Positions 23,675-35,180 of a DNA stretch of 64,000 bases are shown piece by piece. Under the pieces are notes generated by a model that did not search any database, was not told the DNA's origin, and saw only the letters and a program-made list of their open reading frames with translations. Every line of letters begins with the position of its first letter. Position 1 is the first letter of the stretch. Source of the stretch: Myxocyprinus asiaticus. Its lineage: Eukaryota > Chordata > Actinopteri > Cypriniformes > Catostomidae. The DNA lies in contig NC_059382.1 in assembly GCF_019703515.2 (NCBI RefSeq), positions 15,665,001 through 15,729,000 of the forward strand. Direction: 5' to 3'. The position numbers and the translations under genes were made by a program.

Positions 23675-24780
23675 ACATTCAAAAGGCGATTTCTATAAGT
23701 ACGATTATGAGGGCCAGCACTGGCACACCTGTGAGGACCTGTGTGTGTTTCCAAAACGTGACTCCACCAGCAGATAGGGACACCCATGATGCATAAAAGA
23801 TGCTTGAAGAGGCCCTTTCTCTGTTTGAGATGCTGTTGTGAAGTGACATTTACCTAATGCTGCTCTAAACCTCATTATAATTAGTGGGCAGTTGATAGTG
23901 ATGCCAGCTGACTCACACAGGCAGCGCCAGCTCCAAACTAGTCCTCACACTGCCACGGAAGGCGTTCAGTCCAGGAAGCAGGAGCCAAAAGGCTGCTGCA
24001 TGCTCCAGTAAACAGGCGTGTTTGCTACTTGCCCGCACCACGTTTTTGTGCCTCGCTTCACCCCCTCCAAACACCAGGGTCGAGTCAGCCAAGCCTCAAT
24101 GGACACTCTCTTTTCGGCTGTCGGTGACTTTTTACGACTGCAACTGCCAGGAGACAAACTCCGTAATTACGTCTGAGGCTCCGGGGAGGAGGGAAGTGTG
24201 GGGTGTCTGACTTGTTAGGGCTCAACAATGGTTCAGACCAAACTGGTGAAGTTTGGGCAAAGACACACGCAAGCCTACACACAAAAAGTGTACACAAGTT
24301 ATGGTTTGATGCCTTTGGCAAAATGCATGCCAAGAGCAAGAGAACCAATTAAGAGTTGACTAGGCGGTCTCCTGTGACCTGGTTTCTCTACTTTCTGAAG
24401 AACAAATACTGAGAAGTGCATTTCACCATTTGTTCTGAATATGCTGTGATGTGGCAGTATTGTACTTAGCCACACAGAACGCACTGGCTAAAAACATGTG
24501 AGGTGTGCAGGGCTTTCTCTGAACATTACACATGCTCCACATCACACCCTCCCCTCACAGAAAATGATGCTTCAGTGAGGTGCGATCAGCCGCAATACAA
24601 ATCACAATGCTTGACGTTTGGATGTCGGTCTTGGTGGCATGACCTGTGCCATTTCATGCCACCATTATATCATCATTGGTAGCTTTCAATGTAATCGCTA
24701 CCATAAATAGCTGTTGCAGGAATCCACAGAGTAAACCCAAACCCCTTGTACAGTGAACTAGTTGGGAACTGCCAGTGGCC
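23675..24780. other. Intronic stretch, high complexity in parts
   Basis: 23750-24240 is GC-balanced and non-repetitive, with no supported exon. It could include conserved noncoding DNA. The remainder is unremarkable. Confidence 0.4.
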
Positions 24781-25081
24781 TTAAAGGGATAGTTCACCCA
24801 AAAATTTAAATTCCTATCATATGCCTCTAGAAAAGTCTGGAATATAATGCATGAGTCACACGGACTACTTTTATCATGCTTTTGGGTCCTTTTTAAGCTT
24901 TAAAGTGAGTCACTGTCAACTACCACTGTATTGAAAAGACAGACTGGGATATTAGTTAAAATTCTCCGTTTGTATTCCACATAAAGAAAGTCATATGGGT
25001 TTGGAATGATATGAGGGTGATTAAATTTGAATTAATTATAATGATGACAGAACAATAATTTTTGGGTGAACTATCCCTTTA
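24781..25081 (+). mobile_element. Short inverted-repeat MITE, copy 4 (best ends)
   Basis: TTAAAGGGATAGTTCACCCA start and TTTTTGGGTGAACTATCCCT end: perfect inverted termini, with TTAA on the left and TTAG on the right as a probable decayed duplication. Confidence 0.9.
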
Positions 25082-26434
25082 GAATATACTAAGGATGCAC
25101 CGAGAAGGGTCTTCTCTTAAATGGGTCGATTAAAGTAGAAGCTGGCAGTTTTGTGAAATGAAAAAACCTGTTGTGGAACAGGATGAGAGGTTAACTGGTA
25201 CCCTGTGTTAAAGCTGTTGAAGACTGAGAGAATGGAACACCCAGGATGTACTGGGACTTTCCAGTGGTGCCATGAGAAATAAACGAGTGAGGGGAATATT
25301 TCCTTTGGCCTCAATATTGCCATCTCCCAAGAATACTGGTCGTGCCCGTAAGCTGGACCGTGTAACAATGTCTCGCTGCACCTCGACGATTCACACTGTT
25401 AGAGCACTCACTTACTCATGTGAACACACGTGCACTTTGGGCTCTTATGGTTGGGCACCTCCACTTGTGATTGCTCACTGGTTCCATAAGGAGTTTGAAG
25501 TGAAATGCTGTGGGCAGACATAGGGATGAGGATGTAGAAGACCAGCCAGCATAAAGGCTTGTTTAGTCCAGAGGCCGTCATAAGCCCGGGGTCAAACAGA
25601 CATCCTAATCACCCCTCTAATGGAACAGAGAGTCTTCTTATGTCTGATCAGTGAGCCTCAGGCCATCTCCCATTGACCAATTCAGCAACAATCCACAATC
25701 TGTGTGCCACTTTCAGCCAATACAACAATGGCCAATACAACAGCAGACCCACCCCCTACACAACAAAACCTTTTGCTTTCTGTACTCTGCAGTATCTGTG
25801 TTTGTGTCTATGGTCCAAATTTAATTGGTTTGCTAATCATTTTCTATAAACATTTAGACAGGGCTCCTACATTGGCTTAAAGATAAAATTCAAAAACGCA
25901 TCCATTTGACAGATGATGATGGCTCAGAATAGGCACCCGCTGCACTTTTTCCAAAACGTCACCGCTTCCCCTTGAAAATGTGCATTGCTCACTCTAAAAA
26001 CAGCTTGCTTAGCAAAATTAAGTGCTTCTGGTTCCGTGTGTTGCCATAAACGACAGCATGTCATCTCAGCTTGCCTTGCGCCTGCTGCCATGTAGCTCCA
26101 GAGTAGCAAGGTGTTTCTCACAAGTGACAACACTTAAGCTGTTCACTCCCAGCACTCTGGACACAACAGCGCAGCAGCATCACATGAGCACGGCTCTGGA
26201 CCTGACAAAGCAACGATGCATAGGCAATGCCGCCATCTCCCACGCTCATAACAGAGCAGGGCAAACATGACTCTACCTGATCTCACCTACAGCTCTGAAA
26301 AGATCAAAATGTCATGGAAGGGAGGTTGATCATTTTAAATAGCTTGTGTGAACTCCATTATGTTTAAAAAGGTAAAACTTAAATAATTCTGACTTTTGGT
26401 AAACAAACTCTTAAGTGTCTTCTCTCAAGATATA
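25082..26434. other. Intronic stretch, nothing recognised
   Basis: Non-repetitive sequence with several 60-83-codon ORFs on both strands, none with a domain signature or splice context. Confidence 0.45.
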
Positions 26435-26815
26435 CACTGGCAGCCAAAAGTTTGGAATAATATACAAATTTTGCTGTTTCGAAAGGAAATTGGTACTTTA
26501 ATTCACCAAAGTGGCATTCAACTGATCAGGACATTACTGATGTAAAAAAACAGCACCATCACTATTTGAAAAAAGTCATTTTTGATCAAATCTAGACAGG
26601 CTCCATTTCCAGCAGCCATTACTCCAACACCTTATCCTTGAGTAATCATGCTAAATTGCTAATTTGGTACTAGAAAAATCACTTGCCATTATATCAAACA
26701 CAGCTGAAAGCTATTTAGTTCGTTAAATGAAGCTTAACATTGTTTTTGTGTTTGTTTTTGAGTTGCCACAGTATGCAATAGCCTGGCATGTCTTAAGGTC
26801 AATATTAGGTCAAAA

Positions 26816-27338
26816 ATGGCAAAAAAGAAAGTGCTTTCTCTAGAAACTCGTCAGTCAATCATTGTTTTGAGAAATGAAGGCTATACAATGCTTGAAATTG
26901 CCAAAAAACTGAAGATTTCATACAAAGGTGTACACTACAGTCTTCAAAGACAAAGGATAACTGGCTCTAACAATGAAAGAAAGAGATGTGGAAGGCCAGA
27001 TGTACAAATAAACAAGAGGATAAGTACATCAGAGTCTCTAGTTTGAGAAATAGACGCCTCACACGTCCTCAGCTGATAGCTTCATTGAATTCTGTTGAAC
27101 ACCAGTTTCATGTACAACAATAAAGAGAACTCAGGGCTGCAGGCATTATGGGAATAATTGCAAAGAAAAAGCCACTTTTGAAAAACAAAAATAAAATATT
27201 AGAGTGGGCAAAGAAACACAGACATTGGACAACAGATAATTGGAAAAGAGTGTTATGGATCTTAACCCCACTGAGCTTTTGTGGGATCAGCTAGACTGTA
27301 AGGTGCGTGAGAAGTGCCCGACAAGACAGCCACATCTA
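26816..27338 (+). pseudogene. Family C Tc1 transposase relic, 5' part
   Basis: MAKKKVLSLETRQSIIVLRN, HTH (MLEIAKKLKISYKGVHYSLQ), GSNNERKRCGRPDV in an open 76-codon frame to 27046. It is then frameshifted, leaving RRLTRPQLIASLNS-like and DLNPTELLWDQLD segments. Cut by the nested element at 27338 and continued at 28924-29060. The catalytic Asp residues are deleted. Confidence 0.88.
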
Positions 27339-28921
27339 CAGGTGCATCTCAATAAATTAGAATGTCATGGAAAAGTTCATTTATTTCAGTAATTCAACTC
27401 AAATTGTGAAACTCGTGTATTAAATAAATTCAATGTACACAGAGTGAAGTAGTTTAAGTCTTTGGTTCTTTTAATTGTGATGATTTTGGCTCACATTTAA
27501 CAAAAACCCACCAATTCACTATCTCAAAAAATTAGAATATGGTGACATGCCAATCAGCTAATCAACTCAAAACACCTGCAAAGGTTTCCTAAGCCTTCAA
27601 AATGGTCTCTCAGTTTTGTTCACTAGGCCACACAATCATGGGGAAGACTGCTGATCTGACAGTTGTCCAGAAGACAATCATTGACACCCTTCACAAGGAG
27701 GGTAAGCCACAAACATTCATTGCCAAAGAAGCTGGCTGTTCACAGAGTGCTGTATCCAAGCATGTTAACAGAAAGTTGAGTGGAAGGAAAAAGTGTGGAA
27801 GAAAAAGATGCACAACCAACCGAGAGAACCACAGCCTTATGAGGATTGTCAAGCAAAATCGATTCAAGAATTTGGGTGAATTCACAAGGAATGGACTGAG
27901 GCTGGGGTCAAGGCATCAAGAGCCACCACACACAGACGTGTCAAGGAATTTGGCTACAGTTGTTATATTCCTCTTGTTAAGCCACTCCTGAACCACAGAC
28001 AACGTCAAAGGCGTCTTACCTGGGCTAAGGAGAAGAAGAACTGGACTGTTGCCCAGTGGTCCAAAGTCCTCTTTTCAGATGAGAGCAAGTTTTGTATTTC
28101 ATTTGGAAACCAAGGTCCTAGAGTCTGGAGGAAGGGTGGAGAAGCTCATAGCCCAAGTTGCTTGAAGTCCAGTGTTAAGTTTCCACAGTCTGTGATGATT
28201 TGGGGTGCAATGTCATCTGCTGGTGTTGGTCCATTGTGTTTTTTGAAAACCAAAGTCACTGCACCCGTTTACCAAGAAATTTTGGAGCACTTCATGCTTC
28301 CTTCTGTTGACCAGCTTTTTAAAGATGCTGATTTCATTTTCCAGCAGGATTTGGCACCTGCCCACACTGCCAAAAGCACCAAAAGCTGGTTAAATGACCA
28401 TGGTGTTGGTGTGCTTGACTGGCCAGCAAACTCACCAGACCTGAACCCCATAGAGAATCTATGGGGTATTGTCAAGAGGAAAATGAGAAACAAGAGACCA
28501 AAAAATGCAGATGAGCTGAAGGCCACTGTCAAAGAAACCTGGGCTTCCATACCACCTCAGCAGTGCCACAAACTGATCACCTCCATGCCACGCTGAATTG
28601 AGGCAGTAATTAAAGCAAAAGGAGCCCCTACCAAGTATTGAGCACATATACAGTAAATGAACATACTTTCCAGAAGGCCAACAATTCACTAAAAATGTTT
28701 TTTTTATTGGTCTTATGATGTATTCTAATTTTTTGAGATAGTGAATTGGTGGGTTTTTGTTAAATGTGAGCCAAAATCATCACAATTAAAAGAACCAAAG
28801 ACTTAAACTACTTCAGTCTGTGTGCATTGAATTTATTTAATACACGAGTTTCACAATTTGAGTTTAATTACTGAAATAAATGAACTTTTCCACGACATTC
28901 TAATTTATTGAGATGCACCTG
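27339..28921 (+). mobile_element. Nested Tc1-like transposon (family D), 1.58 kb
   Basis: Ends are CAGGTGCATCTCAATAAATT and its inverse, with terminal inverted repeats of about 210 bp extending to TTGGTGGGTTTTTGTTAAAT. TA is duplicated at 27337-27338 and 28922-28923. It sits inside the 3' transposase segment of the family C element. It is structurally complete and the least damaged transposon in the window. Confidence 0.97.
27638..28641 (+). pseudogene. Family D Tc1 transposase, nearly intact
   Basis: The start is ATG 27638 (MGKTADLTVVQKTIIDTLHK); a further in-frame ATG lies 12 codons upstream. HTH with AKEAGCSQSAVSKHV, GRKKCGRKR hook-like motif, second HTH RIVKQNRFKNLGEF. One missing base at about 27883 shifts the frame. 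From 27889 the frame is open: FSDESKF (first Asp), FQQDLAPAHTAK (second Asp), SPDLNPIENLW (Glu), exact DD34E spacing. A premature TGA at 28594-28596 stands where related proteins have Arg, 15 codons before the ancestral stop at 28639-28641. All three catalytic residues remain. About 330 residues, normal for Tc1. Only two disabling lesions were seen by eye. Confidence 0.95.
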
Positions 28922-29221
28922 TATGGCAAGTGCTACAGGAAGCGTGGGGTGAAATGTCACCTGAGTATCTGGACAAACTGACAGCTAGAATGCCAAGGAT
29001 CTGCAAAGCTGTCATTGCTGCACATGGAGGATTTTTTTTACTCTTTGAAGTAGTTTAAAAAGTTCTGAACATTTTTTCAAATTGTAATAGTAATTTTTCA
29101 CATTATTAATGTCTTGACTATACATCGTGATCAGTTGAATGCCACTTTGGTGAATAAAAGTACCAATTTCTTTTCATAATAGCAAAATCTGTACATTATT
29201 CCAAACTTTTGGCTGCCAGTG

Positions 29222-31050
29222 TACAACCAATTATTCATGTAGTCCAAAGGCTTCATGGTGGGCGGTTGGGTTGGAAGTTAGATAATGTGACCTTAATAAC
29301 TAAATGAAAGCATTTTCTGAACAATACTGCAGCTAAAATATGTTTTTCACATGGCCGAAACATACTTGGCATGACTTGAACTCCTGTGAAACACAAAATG
29401 CTTATGTGGGTCAGAGAAGCATTCTTATCTCTGCGTGGAATGAATGACTGTGAGGTTCAGGAAAGATATTTAGACCTCATGGTATAACTTAACTCTTCGA
29501 TACAAAACATAAACTTCATCTTAAACTCTTGAATTCTCTAGAACCAAGCAGGAGGCTCTCAGAAGTGAAGGTACTGCATCTGCCCACCACGTGCTCGGAG
29601 CCATCTCTAATCAGAGACCAGACTGCAGTAATTAAGGAAAGAGAATGATGAGATGAGCCTAACAGCCTGTGATTTCATAATACCTGAAGTATCAGTGACA
29701 ATGCACCTGAAATGCATTATAATGGATACAAAGCTGAAGTGCAACGAGACACATAAGCTGCACCCTGGGTGTGGGGCGAGGTGTCAGGTCTGAAATGAAG
29801 GCGATACATTCACTTAGACAGTGTAGCTAGCCACCTTTGGTCTGGCTTGTCACAAATCTCCCACCACTGTGAGCATTAAAACAAGTTACTGTTGCAGCCA
29901 TAACAACTGTTCTCCTCTTTTCCATCCCACCACACAACCTTTGGACACTTACCCTCCACCAGTTCACCACAGGCACAGGAGAGGTAAAGCCACAAACACA
30001 AATGAATTTTAAAAAACATAAGGGTGAGAAATAATGACAGAATTATCATTTTGGGTGAACTATTCCTTTAAAAACATGTCTTGGGTTACTTTATTGTGCA
30101 TCGTCCCCTCCCTTTTCCCTCTTGCTCATCTGCCACAAACTAAATGATCCTTTCATTTCCTGTTGGGCTGCCGGGCCCTGAGGTGGCGGCCATGGTTGGA
30201 CCCAGCGGCTCTGCTCCCATGTGAAGTTCACAGCTCTTCCTCTCAGATGCTGATCCACTATCATAACACAGCTTACCATGGCACTTCCTGTCTGGGACAG
30301 AATCGCGTGAGCTATGCCACGTCTCGATCAGATGCCAGACAAATATTCACCTGTGTGAGAAGCATCAGGCAGTCAGTGTTTCAATGTCGAGCAATCAAAC
30401 TTACACTAAGGAACTCGCACATCCTTCCGTAGAAACACAAAAAGGCAGGTAGTTAGAAAACACACACACACACACACTGGTCCTTTTACCCAGTCCACTG
30501 AGGCCTGACTCCGGAACTGACTTAGGAAGTAACTTAATGGCTGCCAATCCTTTTGGGGGACTACGTAAGGCTAAACATGTGTTTAGAGCACACAACATCA
30601 GCAATCACCACTTGACCCCTTAGCAGAGAAGGGGTCACATACCGCTCCCCCTTTTCAACTGCTGAAGGAAAAATGAGAGGAAAAAATGTTTAACAGATAA
30701 TATAATCAAGTGAAAGCACTAGCCTGTTGTGAAGGGACTGCAACCGTGCTGATTTCCATATGTTTGAAATACACAGAGCGCAGTCCAAAGGCTCCACTGG
30801 GGATTTCACAAGGCTCAGAGGGTGGAAAACACACACATACAGACATTCATGCTTTACACTGCAGACATGCAATTTCTTTCTGTTGTAAAGAGAAATAGGA
30901 GAGGACATCTGCTTAATAAAGTAGTATTTTTATTTGAATTTGTTTTTTTTTAGTGGTGCTTGCATATGAAAAAATCCTTGCAATGATGTTTGTGGGTTGT
31001 CAGGTCATTGCTATGTGGATGTTAAAGCTGAGAAAACTTTTTCGGTGTTA
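29222..31050. other. Intronic stretch with a MITE end and a regulatory-like block
   Basis: 29540-29740 is high-complexity with CCACGTGC, CTAATCAGAG and AGTAATTAAGG, a weak regulatory candidate. 30010-30072 is the right half of the short inverted-repeat MITE (GGGTGAACTATTCCTTTA). A CA run sits at 30460-30477. No exon recognised. Confidence 0.45.
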
Positions 31051-31330
31051 AAATACTTTCTCCTAATCAAGCTTAATATGCAGAGACAACTATAAGTAAG
31101 CCAAACATTTGTTCATTTACTTAAAAACGGTAAACACTGCATCTCTGTGGCGCAATAAAAATTCCTCTGTTTGTTTTGAGCGACCCGTCACAAGAGAGAC
31201 AATAACATTTTGTGGGGGCGGACTATCTGTTTGTTTGATCAACGGAAGATGGAGGGCATTTTCAAAAAGCATTTGGTAGCGCTAATGTAGCAGAAATTGC
31301 ACACTTCAAAAAAGCAGATCTTAAGATCCT
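31051..31330 (+). repeat. Diverged dispersed repeat, copy 1
   Basis: TTAATATGCAGAGACAACTATAAGTAA and the following 250 bp recur, diverged, at 34900-35180 in the same orientation (AAACACTG-ATC-TGG, GAGxGACCC, GACTAxCTGTTxGTTxGA, AGTAGAAATTxCACA). Confidence 0.6.
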
Positions 31331-31640
31331 AAGAAATTCTGTGCCTGGTTACAAGAAACCCCTCAAGTTAAGAAAACCCCTAATGACAGTACACTTTTTC
31401 TATACATAAGAGTTTCTTGGAACCGGGCCTGGGTCCCTGCTTTAATGTATCAACTGAATTCAATGCATCATCCGCCAGACGAAAATAAGTGATTGTAAGT
31501 TGCAAAGTCCAATCATTTCTTCCTCTAGATGAAAATAAGTCTGATCTTAAGTTGGTAAGTCTTAAGTTTGATAAGCCAATTTAATTTGGTAAGTAGCACA
31601 AACAGTGCAAGTTAAGCAAAAAAGTAAAGCCTAATTCTTA

Positions 31641-32144
31641 AGCCCAAAGTATACTTAGGTCAGACACGGACCCGTGACGCAATTCCCGTCATCAGCAGAT
31701 TGCTCGAGCACTGAACTAATTTTTCGAACCGCACGCCTTTGAATGCACAGAATGCGCATGCGCCTGGAATTATTTCCACTATTTAGAAGGTCCAAAAGGT
31801 GGCAACACTCATATTTCAGCCGTTGTTGTCACGAAGATGCGCTAGAAGATGTAACTGCCGGTAAAAAACAGGAGAAAAAGGTAAAAACATCAACAGTGGA
31901 TGTACAGGTCAAGGACAAGTGTGTGAGGAGGTCTGGAGATACCAGCATATGTATAACTTGAGTCTGACAGACTATGAAGACATGTTTATGGGTCTAAACT
32001 CCTTAAGATAAATAGTCCAGTGTCTCTATAGTCGTAGCACGCATGCGCCAACCACCTGTCAGATGGAGTATACTTTGACAGGCTCGCGTTCAACTGTACG
32101 CAGACGCTGAGCGTTCACGTCAAAATCGTAGTATACTTTGGGCT
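31641..32144 (+). mobile_element. PIF/Harbinger-like non-autonomous element
   Basis: Ends AGCCCAAAGTATACTTAGGT and the inverse of AGCCCAAAGTATACTACGAT, with TTA duplicated exactly at 31638-31640 and 32145-32147, the 3-bp TWA target of PIF/Harbinger. Subterminal CGTGACGC...GCATGCGC motifs are mirrored. Internally one frame reads YNLSLTDYEDMFMGLNSL (about 31949-32003), reminiscent of the Myb/MADF-like accessory protein of Harbingers, followed by a stop. Confidence 0.82.
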
Positions 32145-33134
32145 TTATAATTAGGGGCATGTTAGAAACAAAAGAGCATGTTTTTCACATTTGTTATGTG
32201 AACAAGCTATTTAAAAGCAAATAAAAAAAAGTGGAGTCATTCTTCAAGCATCTCTCCATTTCCCCCCTTCTCAGTTCCTCAGCGATTACAGTAAGTGACC
32301 AAACACCTCTGGGCTTATTTATAGCAAATGAATCAGAAATCTGAGAAAACAATGCCCAGCATCATCAATCTCTTAACCCTGAACACACATCACATAAGCA
32401 CCACAGAGAACTAAATACCTAATCACAGCCTTTTTGGAGAGAACAGATGGATCTGGGAAGAGTGTGAGTGGTTTGAGGTAGACAAGAGTCTTTCACACAA
32501 GACTTCAGTTTATCTGCATTTTTCCTGTCAGCCCTGTTAAAGGCTTTTAACAGCCCAATGGTTCAGACCTTAAATTCTTTGTTTCCAGACAGCTGGTTGT
32601 GGTGTTCTGCGATTGGATGTAAAACTGTAGTTTTATTGTGAAAGGTGAGGAAAAAATAAATGAAAAGAAAAACAATGTGCAGATAGGGCAGTTGGTCCAA
32701 GTAGGGGCCCTTAGGTCGAACGTCCAGTCTGCCATATAGACCTTTTCACACATTCAGGTTTTGGAATGCGAAAGTAAACGATTGCATGGTAAACTTCAAT
32801 AGCGATGAATTCCACAGCAAATATAATTTTTGCTAAAAACAGCAAAAGAAAGAATTCACCATTATGTTTGCACAACTTTATACAAGAAGAAAAAAAACTG
32901 AGCGTGGTGGATTACAACAGTCAGAATAGAAAAGATGCCAAATTTACTCTAGTTCCCTCAGCAGCTGTATTAGAAAACCCATTGCAGCAGTGGTAACTTT
33001 TTTTTTTATTATTCTAGGGTAATATAACACAAAGCATAATTTTATAAATGTACACAAATTAATTAAGACATTTAAAATACAAAAAAAAGGCTAGATTTAC
33101 ACTGCTAAATAAGGCGAAAGCGCTTCACCATAGT
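32145..33134. other. Intronic stretch, possible decayed transposon end at 32735
   Basis: ATAGACCTTTTCACACATTC at 32735-32756 resembles the start of a fish DNA element, without a recognisable partner. Otherwise nothing supported. Confidence 0.4.
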
Positions 33135-33932
33135 CTATGAAAGGTTCCTGGGCACTACCATCTCACAGGACCTGAAGTGGGAGACCCACATTGACTCTAT
33201 TGTGAAAAAGGCCCAGCAGAGGTTGTACTTCCTTCGCCAGCTGAGGAAATTCAACCTGCCACAGGCGCTGCTGATACAGTTCTACTCAGCAGTCACTGAG
33301 TCTGTCCTCTGCACTTCAATATCTGTCTGGTTTGGTTCAGCTACGAAATCAGACATCAGAAGACTACAAAGGATAGTTCGGACTGCTGAGAGGATTATTG
33401 GTTGCCCCCTGCCCCCCCTTCAAGAACTATACACTTCCAGAGTGAGGAAAAAGGCTGGAAAAATCACTCTGGACCCCACTCACCCTGCCCATTACCTTTT
33501 TGGACTGTTGCCTTCTGGCCGACGCTTCAGAGCTCTGAGCACCAGAACCGTCAGGCACAGGAACAGTTTTTTCCCTCAGGCTATCCATCTCATGAACAGT
33601 TAAACTGCCCCATTGAGCAATAACTATGTGCAATACACAGTTTAGTCTTTCTTATATTTATCAAACACATCCAACCTCTTCTGCCATACATTCCTCTTGA
33701 AAAAAAAAAAATTTGCACTGTACATAACAGATTGTATTAGATTTGCACTACCCATGTGTATGTGTGTATGTATGTATGTGTCTGTACGTATGTGTATAAT
33801 TATTTTTTATTATTATCTATGTCTTGCTGCTGTTTTTGTATTGTTGTGTACTGGAAGCTCATGTCACCAAGACAAATTCTTTGTATGTGTAAGCATACTT
33901 GGCAATGAAGCTCATTCTGATTCTGATTCTGA
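33135..33932 (+). mobile_element. L2-like LINE, 5'-truncated 3' end
   Basis: Carries the C-terminal part of the reverse-transcriptase ORF followed by a 3' UTR and the terminal CTCATTCTGATTCTGATTCTG repeat, the hallmark tail of fish L2 elements. Orientation is plus. The 5' break near 33135 is normal for incomplete reverse transcription. Confidence 0.9.
33145..33603 (+). pseudogene. L2-like reverse transcriptase, C-terminal fragment
   Basis: The frame is open for about 150 codons from the truncation point. FLGTTISQDLKWETHI, QQRLYFLRQLRKFNLPQ, FYSAVTESVLCTSISVWFG, DIRRLQRIVRTAERIIG, DPTHPAHYLFGLLPSGRRFR, NSFFPQAIHLMN to a natural stop. These motifs follow the palm domain in L2/CR1 ORF2. The catalytic YADD part is lost. 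No internal stop suggests a fairly young insertion. Confidence 0.92.
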
Positions 33933-34584
33933 AAAAGGTACATTACAGGTCATAATTGGTCTGTTCTAAAAGCTAGTGAGCTTCCTTGCTGCCTCCTGCT
34001 TACATAGGAAGCTGCTTTCTAAGGCAGCATTCTAACTGAAATTTAGCCTCATAATATTTGATGTGGAATGCTCTGTATAGGCAGCAACTTTGCGTTCCAT
34101 ACAGACAGCACTACTCACGCACAGCACAGGGGAGACTCAAATCACAATTGATTTGGTGATGAGAGTAACGACAATATTTTCATGAGCATAAATACACCTC
34201 ATACAAACATAATTTGGTTTGGTTATTTCATTTTTGAATTATATATATACAGTATGTATATATATATATATATATATTCTGTTTTTAACAGCTTATACTT
34301 ACTGTATAATAAAACTTATCTCGCTTCATCCGTCGTCTTGAATTTTTTTTTATCAAGCTCATTACAGATACACACAATGCTACCTTAGAATTTTGCTCTT
34401 ATGAGGTGGTCTAGGCTAAAGACATCCTCACAACCGGAGGCAGCTTACTAGGGGTTTTGGAACAGATCCAATATGAGGAAGTGAGAGAATTTTTTTTTGT
34501 TTAAATTAAGTTTAATGTCTAACTAGTGGGTGAGCATAATGCAACTTCAAATATCTTTACGGCACAGTTTAATTTCACTGAGCA
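33933..34584. other. Intronic stretch with (TA)n at 34244-34278
   Basis: A TA microsatellite with a TACAGTATG break. Otherwise AT-rich, no exon signal. Confidence 0.5.
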
Positions 34585-34805
34585 AGGGTCTGGGACACAG
34601 AGCTTAGGTTTCTCTGCAGACCACATTAAAATGCCAGGGGGGTAAAAAGTGGGTCCAATTGGGTGCAAGACGCCAAAATAAAGAATTAGTGGTGCACTCT
34701 GTTAATGTCTACAGAGGGTCTGGGGTGACAGAGCTCAGGATGATGTGTCTCTTTTAACAAAGGGTCTGGGGTAACAGAGCTCAGGATGATGGGTCTCAGG
34801 CTCAA
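34580..34805 (+). repeat. Minisatellite-like AGGGTCTGGGGTGACAGAGC repeats
   Basis: Three degenerate copies of an ~30-bp unit (AGGGTCTGGG...CACAGAGCTTAGG near 34585, then two close copies with GAGCTCAGGATGATG near 34716 and 34760). Confidence 0.75.
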
Positions 34806-34884
34806 CGCTTGCAGGTCAGGGAGGTGGAGTGTGAATAAGTGTTCTTTAAAGCTAATGTGAGTTTTTATTTTTATTTATTTTTTT

Positions 34885-35180
34885 ATATACCTTCTCCTAT
34901 CCAAACTTAATATGCAGAGACAACTATAAGTAAACAACTCGTAGACTGATTCCCCTAAAAAGCATTAACACTGTGGATCTATGGTGCTCTGTTTGAGTGG
35001 CCCAACACAGCAACACTGACTCAACCAATGACGTAGGATTAGTGCAAGACTAACTGTTGGTTGGACCAATGGCAGACAGAGGGTATATTCAAAATCTGTT
35101 TGATAACATCATTTATTGCAATTCCATTTGGTGATGATGTTTGTCTAGTAGAAATTACACATTTTAAGCTAAAGACTATA
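34885..35180 (+). repeat. Diverged dispersed repeat, copy 2
   Basis: Same-orientation partner of 31051-31330, including TTAATATGCAGAGACAACTATAAGTAAA and AGTAGAAATTACACATTTTAAGC. Confidence 0.6.

Larger units (their letters stand above)
26435..29221 (+). mobile_element. Tc1-like family C copy 2, host of a nested Tc1
   Basis: Left end CACTGGCAGCCAAAAGTTTG and its exact inverse on the right at 29221, with TA duplications at 26433-26434 and 29222-29223. Excluding the nested element, it is about 1.2 kb and shares the internal deletion of copy 1, so both copies descend from one non-autonomous parent. Confidence 0.95.
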
